Assembly: GCA_045118075.1 (NCBI GenBank)
Contig: JBGUOI010000076.1
Span: forward strand, 1-19,044
Length of the DNA stretch: 19,044 nt
Source: Merdiplasma sp045118075
Lineage (GTDB): Bacteria > Bacillota > Clostridia > Lachnospirales > Lachnospiraceae
Direction of reading: 5' to 3'
Part shown: one piece after another, positions 15,402 to 19,044 of the stretch
Layout of the letters: each line of letters begins with the position of its first letter
Numbering within the stretch: the stretch's first letter is position 1
Notes under the pieces: model-generated
Seen by the model: the letters and a program-made list of their open reading frames with translations, nothing else
The model's database searches: none
What the model was told of the DNA's origin: nothing
Translations under genes and position numbers: made by a program

Positions 15402-15430
15402 ATTATAACTGCCCGCTGACACTGTGTCAA
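15402..15430 (-). promoter_or_regulatory. Consensus promoter of the tetR-flavodoxin-DUF362-permease cassette
   Basis: Minus strand: -35 TTGACA (15425-15430), exactly 17 nt, -10 TATAAT (15402-15407). Both hexamers are perfect consensus. Expected start near 15395, leader about 45 nt to the tetR ATG. Such a strong promoter is what one expects for a tightly repressed operon. Confidence 0.88.
15417..15429. promoter_or_regulatory. TetR operator, upstream copy
   Basis: TGACACTGTGTCA, the reverse complement of the other operator, overlapping the -35 hexamer. Centre-to-centre distance is 36 bp, so two dimers could bind without clash and sandwich the -10 region. Confidence 0.8.
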
Positions 15431-15495
15431 TATACTTTTTACTATTCATTTCTTTCCTGAAAGACCAACTCACGTGCTCACCGGGATCGATCGCG

Positions 15496-16479
15496 TCAGC
15501 AGGTCAGCAATTTCTCAAGACGTTCTTTATACAGCCTGTTGTCCACCTTAGTGATCACAGTGCAGTTCGGTTCTTTTTTTCCGTAATAACATCCGTCAAA
15601 CCCGGGGCCCATATCTGCCAGGATTCCACCGTCATAGAAGATCACCTGGCCGTAAGTCTCGTTGTGTTCCGTGCATACATGGGAAACACAGGGAGATGAA
15701 CTTATGATCACATCCTCCCAAAGCATGGGAGCAAGTGAGACTGCATCCGGAAGATCGATGCGCCGCTCGCCGCCGATTCCCAGGCAGAACTGCGCAAGCT
15801 TTTCATTGCATCTGACAGCATAAACAGCTGCCTCTTTTCCGGAAGAGAGCAGTCTTTTTGTATCTTCATCAAACCATGCCGCTTCAGAAGTACAAAGATC
15901 ATAACCGCCGACATACACGTGTACTCCGAAATCCATCATGACACGGTATGCTTCCGGATCAGCATAGACATTGAATTCACTGACCGGCGTGGTATTGCCT
16001 TTTCCGTGCAGGCCTGTGGTCCCCATGGTCCAGATGCACCTGACATGTTTCATTACATCCGGTTCTTTCATCATGGCAAGAGCTACATTTGTCACCGGTC
16101 CGATCACTGCCAGTTCGAGCTCATCAGGATATTTCCTTGCAAAGTCTATGATCGCGTCGCAGGCATGGATTCCTTCCCGGGGAGAAATGCTTGGATGAAT
16201 CAGTCCGCAGTCAGACATACCATCGTCTCCGTGCACATTCCTGGCGTGGACCCTCTCTCTCATCAGCGGTCGGTCAGCTCCCACATAGACCGGGGGAACA
16301 TTCTCCGCTCCCACGGCGATCTCGGCAGACATCAGGCAGTTTAACGTGGCCTGCTCCACAGGCACATTGCCGCTCACTGTTGTCAGCGCCACTACTTCCA
16401 CAGACGGGTCGCGAAGACACATCATGATCGCAACCGCATCGTCCGAACCGGTATCGGTATCTATGATTATCTTTCTCAT
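15496..16479 (-). CDS. Inosine-uridine preferring nucleoside hydrolase family protein
   Basis: 327 residues, the normal length. The N-terminal calcium-binding cluster reads IIIDTDTGSDDAVA (Asp7, 9, 13, 14), the middle motif is SEFNVYADPEA (Glu168, Asn170, Asp174), and a late calcium-ligand Asp sits at 245 in LPDAVSLAP. These enzymes cleave the N-glycosidic bond of nucleosides to ribose and base for salvage. The His before the late Asp that acts as general acid in classical members is Pro244; other family branches share this, and it suggests a different nucleoside preference. Ribosome site AGGAGG lies 6 nt before the ATG. Single gene with a weak candidate promoter; no clear terminator is seen before the tetR promoter. 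Confidence 0.9.
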   Translation of the reverse strand: MRKIIIDTDTGSDDAVAIMMCLRDPSVEVVALTTVSGNVPVEQATLNCLMSAEIAVGAENVPPVYVGADRPLMRERVHARNVHGDDGMSDCGLIHPSISPREGIHACDAIIDFARKYPDELELAVIGPVTNVALAMMKEPDVMKHVRCIWTMGTTGLHGKGNTTPVSEFNVYADPEAYRVMMDFGVHVYVGGYDLCTSEAAWFDEDTKRLLSSGKEAAVYAVRCNEKLAQFCLGIGGERRIDLPDAVSLAPMLWEDVIISSSPCVSHVCTEHNETYGQVIFYDGGILADMGPGFDGCYYGKKEPNCTVITKVDNRLYKERLEKLLTC

Positions 16480-16557
16480 TTCTTTCCTCCTGCCGATATG
16501 TTATTTCCCGATATGGTCTTGCTTACGATAGAATGAATTCCTGCTAAGCTATGGTAA

Positions 16558-16563
16558 ATTATA
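16558..16563 (-). promoter_or_regulatory. Candidate -10 of the nucleoside hydrolase gene
   Basis: A perfect TATAAT on the minus strand, 79 nt before the ATG, in the 118-nt gap after the Gfo gene. The -35 is poor (CCGATA at 16-nt spacing), so activity may be low, or the gene may be read through from the two upstream genes. Confidence 0.4.
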
Positions 16564-16597
16564 ACACAGAAACCGTCGTTATCGGAGAATCGAGAAG

Positions 16598-17773
16598 TTA
16601 TCTGACCAGTGAACCCTCCGCATCGGCACGAATACTTCCGCCGAGTATCATGTCCGTATAGCCGGCAGGCAGCGGGGCGGGACGCGTGAACGTAGTCGTC
16701 ATATCATAGACAATACCTTCCGCGGAGGAACGGTCAAGCCCCAAAAGCAGCTCCATGGTGTGCAGGCCCAATTCCGCTGATGCACGGTGCGGGCGGCTGC
16801 CCAGCATAGCCCAGGCCATCTCCGCCGCGCCGACACCGCGGTGCTGGCCATAGTCGGCTGGCGTCTCGGGGCCATAAAGAGGCGACCCGGTGTAGCCGTG
16901 GGTGAAAGGCATCTCTGCTTCCGGGGTGTTATTGCGGACCAGGCGGACATAGCCGCAGAAGCTGTTGGGATCACCGAGCTTCAAAATCCCTTCTGTGCCG
17001 TAGATCACCAGTGCGGGCTGCTCCTCGTCAATGCTCTCCCCATCCAGATGCAGGGTGCCGGCCACACCGCTTTCAAAGAGAAGTGCCCCTGTGTAGAGGT
17101 TATTATCAGCCGTCTTCCATCTGGTGCCGTAATCCCCTGCACGGAGAATGCGGGCCTCATGCTCCCTGGTCTCCGAGACAAAACCCGTGACTTTCTTCAC
17201 TGGTCCGAGCAGGCTGAGCAGGGCGGTAACATAGTATACACCTACATCGTATGCGAATCCTCCGCCGGGATTGCGGATGTAGCGGAACACTTCAGAGTTC
17301 AGTGCCTGGGAACGATTGACGGCAGCCCGCGCGGAAGTGACCTGCCCGATCATTCCGCGGTCTATAAGATAACGCGCCGTCTGCAGGCCTGCCCCCAGAA
17401 AAGTATCCGGGGCGGTGCCCAGGTACAGTTTCTTCTCTTTTGCCAGCTCAACCAGTTCTTTTCCCTGCTCGAAATTCGTGCAGAGCATCTTCTCTGTAAA
17501 AACATTCTTGCCCGCTTCCAACAGTTCCCTGTTGACAGCATAGTGAGCAGAAGGACCTGTCAGGTTGACGCACAGCCTGATCTGCGGGTCAGCTTTGATC
17601 TCTTCCATTGTCATGACAGGAACGCCAAAACGTTCTGATTTTTCCTGTGCATTCGCTTCCAGATTGTCACAGATCGCAATCAAGTCGATTACGGAAAAAA
17701 GGTTCTGCAGATTCTTGATATAGATATTACTGATCATGCCGCAGCCGATCACAGCGGTTTTGATTTTTTCCAT
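16598..17773 (-). CDS. Gfo/Idh/MocA family NAD(P)-dependent oxidoreductase
   Basis: 391 residues. N-terminal Rossmann fold with VIGCGMIS (8-15) and IAICDN; the acidic Asp36 after the second strand favours NAD. The EKP motif of the family reads EKM (94-96) with the Lys kept. The active-site pattern DxGxH is DVGVY (Asp176, Tyr180), a form I recall from a subgroup common in gut clostridia. The C-terminal alpha/beta domain has HLDGESIDEEQPALVIYGTEGIL. Members oxidise or epimerise sugars, inositols and related compounds. AAAGGAAG lies 9 nt before the ATG. It follows the alcohol dehydrogenase gene by 68 nt and is probably co-transcribed, so the two may take successive steps in one catabolic route. 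Substrate not determinable. Confidence 0.9.
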   Translation of the reverse strand: MEKIKTAVIGCGMISNIYIKNLQNLFSVIDLIAICDNLEANAQEKSERFGVPVMTMEEIKADPQIRLCVNLTGPSAHYAVNRELLEAGKNVFTEKMLCTNFEQGKELVELAKEKKLYLGTAPDTFLGAGLQTARYLIDRGMIGQVTSARAAVNRSQALNSEVFRYIRNPGGGFAYDVGVYYVTALLSLLGPVKKVTGFVSETREHEARILRAGDYGTRWKTADNNLYTGALLFESGVAGTLHLDGESIDEEQPALVIYGTEGILKLGDPNSFCGYVRLVRNNTPEAEMPFTHGYTGSPLYGPETPADYGQHRGVGAAEMAWAMLGSRPHRASAELGLHTMELLLGLDRSSAEGIVYDMTTTFTRPAPLPAGYTDMILGGSIRADAEGSLVR

Positions 17774-17841
17774 GGCAGTATGCTTCCTTTCATGTCAAAC
17801 AGGCGGACCGGTGCGGCATACCCGTTCATTACTATGCTCTG

Positions 17842-18834
17842 TCAGGGACGGAAAGCCCCCTTGATGAAGTTGTCAGTATGATGTTCCATCATCTCGCTGA
17901 CCTTATCGAAGTCCTCTGTATCAAACACTTTTGTCACACCGGTAAATTTCCAGATGCCTTTATCAAGCAGTTCCATGGAGCGGCGGCAAAGGCCCGCCTC
18001 ATAATCGATGCGGCGCTCATGGCAGTTGATGGCTGTGAAAGCCTTGAAGTTCCACAGCATGAAGTCGATCGAGCGCATCCCGTCATTATGGTAGCCGCCG
18101 ATACCGAGCCTGCCGTGAGCTTTTACCATCGCGCCTGCCAGCTGCAGGCCGTCCTCAGTGCCCGTAAACTCCATGACTGTGGGGATACCGGGAGCAAATA
18201 CGTTAGCATTGTCGCCGCTTCGCGTCAGGTCAGCTTTACCGATGGTCTCGAAATCGGAGATATACATCTCCGGCAGCTCATCAGGCAGATACGTTTCCGT
18301 TGCTCCGAACTTCCGGGCATTCTCCAGAGCTTCCGGGCGCTTGTCCACGGCTATGATGTTTCCGTAGCCCATGGCTTTAAAAGCTGCTATGGAACCCAAT
18401 CCCATATAACCGCATCCCACTACCGCGATCGTATCGCCCAATGTCTCAACGGGCAGCTTCATCGCTGCAGATAGAATGCAGGCCAGCGGCTCAGAGATCG
18501 CATCCTCATCTTTTAATCCGTCGGGTACATGAGCCATCTTGTCGGGACTTACGACAATATATTCCCTGTAAGCACCGCCGCCCAGACCGGTCACGCGGTC
18601 GCCGACCTTAAAACCGGTGACATTTTTTCCGATCTCAGCCACCACACCGACCGATTCATGGCCAAGCACATCGCCGTCTTTGGCCACAGCCCATGGATAC
18701 CACTCGGAGTGACACATGCCGGTCAGTGTGACCTTCACCAACATTTCATCATCGTTATACCGGGGAATCGGGACCTCAATGATCCTGCTCCTGCGAGGTC
18801 CTGCCAGCACCATCTGCCGCATCGTTCCGTTCAT
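17842..18834 (-). CDS. Zinc-dependent medium-chain alcohol/polyol dehydrogenase
   Basis: 330 residues. The GroES-like domain has catalytic zinc ligands Cys41 (GMCHSEW), His59-Glu60 (VLGHES) and Glu115 (SEPLAC). The four-Cys structural zinc lobe of classical alcohol dehydrogenases is absent, as in several polyol-type members. The Rossmann domain carries VVGCGYMG (138-145), with Asp164 at the end of the second strand pointing to NAD. VFAPGIPTVMEFTGTEDGLQ and IGGYHNDGMRSIDF recall L-iditol/threonine-type enzymes. AAAGGAG lies 7 nt before the ATG. It is first in a two-gene unit with the Gfo-type oxidoreductase; a role in sugar or polyol oxidation is inferred. Confidence 0.9.
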   Translation of the reverse strand: MNGTMRQMVLAGPRRSRIIEVPIPRYNDDEMLVKVTLTGMCHSEWYPWAVAKDGDVLGHESVGVVAEIGKNVTGFKVGDRVTGLGGGAYREYIVVSPDKMAHVPDGLKDEDAISEPLACILSAAMKLPVETLGDTIAVVGCGYMGLGSIAAFKAMGYGNIIAVDKRPEALENARKFGATETYLPDELPEMYISDFETIGKADLTRSGDNANVFAPGIPTVMEFTGTEDGLQLAGAMVKAHGRLGIGGYHNDGMRSIDFMLWNFKAFTAINCHERRIDYEAGLCRRSMELLDKGIWKFTGVTKVFDTEDFDKVSEMMEHHTDNFIKGAFRP

Positions 18835-18873
18835 ATCTGTTCTCCTTTCGCAATATCCTTATTCTTAATTACC

Positions 18874-18879
18874 ATTATA
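18874..18879 (-). promoter_or_regulatory. Candidate -10 for the alcohol dehydrogenase-Gfo unit
   Basis: TATAAT on the minus strand, 40 nt before the start codon. No good -35 at 16-18 nt (ATATTT at 17). The left arm of the inverted repeat at 18898-18912 overlaps the -35 zone, so an activator or repressor probably acts here. Confidence 0.5.
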
Positions 18880-18897
18880 TTGTGAAGGCCGAAAAAA

Positions 18898-18949
18898 AAT
18901 ATCACAATAGCGTCCTGTTTATTGGATAAAAACGCGCTTTTGTGATATT
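18898..18949. promoter_or_regulatory. Inverted repeat, likely regulator binding sites
   Basis: AATATCACAATAGCG (18898-18912) and CGCTTTTGTGATATT (18935-18949) are reverse complements except for one base, 15-nt arms separated by 22 bp. A further TTGTGA lies at 18880-18885, beside the candidate -10. The distance and position fit two dimer or half-site contacts controlling the alcohol dehydrogenase unit, a divergent plus-strand transcript, or both. Regulator unknown and not encoded in the window. Confidence 0.6.
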
Positions 18950-18960
18950 CTGCATTTAGG

Positions 18961-19044
18961 TAGTGTCAAGTGACCTATGAAAAACCAGAGCCAAAGAAAA
19001 AAGCTCTAACGAACCTTGAAAATCTGTAGATATTGAAAGCGGAA
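18961..19044. other. Unassigned right-edge sequence
   Basis: No coding frame of useful length is seen. It contains GTCA-AG-TGAC (18965-18974) and AGAGC (18987-18991) that can pair with GCTCT (19003-19007). On the minus strand the latter stem is followed by GGTTTTTC, so it could be a weak terminator for a gene entering from the right. On the plus strand it could be the leader of a gene beyond the window. I cannot decide. Confidence 0.3.

Noticed and set aside
15380..15408. Plus-strand promoter starting from TTGACA inside the downstream operator
   Set aside because: The -10 at proper spacing is poor (TTATAA) and no plus-strand gene follows; the hexamer arises from the symmetry of the operators.
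16787..17638. 283-codon plus-strand frame opposite the Gfo/Idh/MocA gene
   Set aside because: Antisense to a well-recognised oxidoreductase, without motif or ribosome site.
1..19044. CRISPR array, tRNA/rRNA gene, prophage or complete insertion sequence
   Set aside because: No regularly spaced repeats, no tRNA-like cloverleaf or rRNA segment noticed, and no transposase, integrase or phage protein among the frames.

Overview
The window looks like chromosomal DNA of a low-GC-phylum (Firmicutes/Clostridia) anaerobe, most likely Lachnospiraceae-like. This is inferred from strong AGGAGG-type ribosome sites, sigma-A style promoters, short intrinsic terminators, RecD2, ComF and PgcA-type genes, and lipoprotein flavodoxin/DUF362 genes of a kind common in gut clostridia. 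Base composition is fairly balanced and even across the window. I see no rRNA, tRNA, CRISPR array, complete insertion sequence or prophage gene. All sixteen coding regions are intact except the first, which is cut by the left edge.

Layout. (1) 1-2094, plus strand: the 3' part of an acyl-CoA synthetase translationally coupled (ATGA overlap) to a CAT/E2-fold acyltransferase-like protein. A hairpin with T-runs on both sides separates them from the convergent next gene. (2) 2184-3841, minus: putP sodium/proline symporter with its own promoter. (3) 3874-10054, minus: a tightly packed five-gene housekeeping operon, ychF-lgt-mreB-like-recD2-comF, with a good promoter (TTGAGT-17-TACAAT) and an intrinsic terminator. 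(4) 10149-12020, minus: phosphoglucomutase/phosphomannomutase, monocistronic, with terminator and an extended -10 promoter. (5) 12138-15430, minus: a four-gene cassette, tetR - flavodoxin lipoprotein - exported DUF362 protein - permease. It sits behind a perfect consensus promoter (TTGACA-17-TATAAT) bracketed by two 13-bp palindromes. (6) 15496-16479, minus: nucleoside hydrolase. (7) 16598-18834, minus: Gfo/Idh/MocA oxidoreductase and zinc alcohol dehydrogenase, preceded by a 15-bp inverted repeat. (8) 18961-19044: unassigned sequence.

How the genes may work together. The ychF operon combines ribosome-linked ATPase, lipoprotein maturation, cell-shape and DNA repair/uptake functions and is probably constitutive. 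The cassette in (5) is the most system-like part. It encodes its own repressor, an FMN-type flavodoxin that carries a lipoprotein signal and so should face outward, an exported DUF362 protein without the ferredoxin insert, and an eight-or-so-helix permease. A repressor-controlled extracytoplasmic redox/export function is a reasonable inference, but the substrate is unknown. The Gfo/Adh pair probably acts on a sugar, polyol or inositol-like compound. Promoters and operators were read by eye, and family assignments rest on motifs recalled from known families without database searching.
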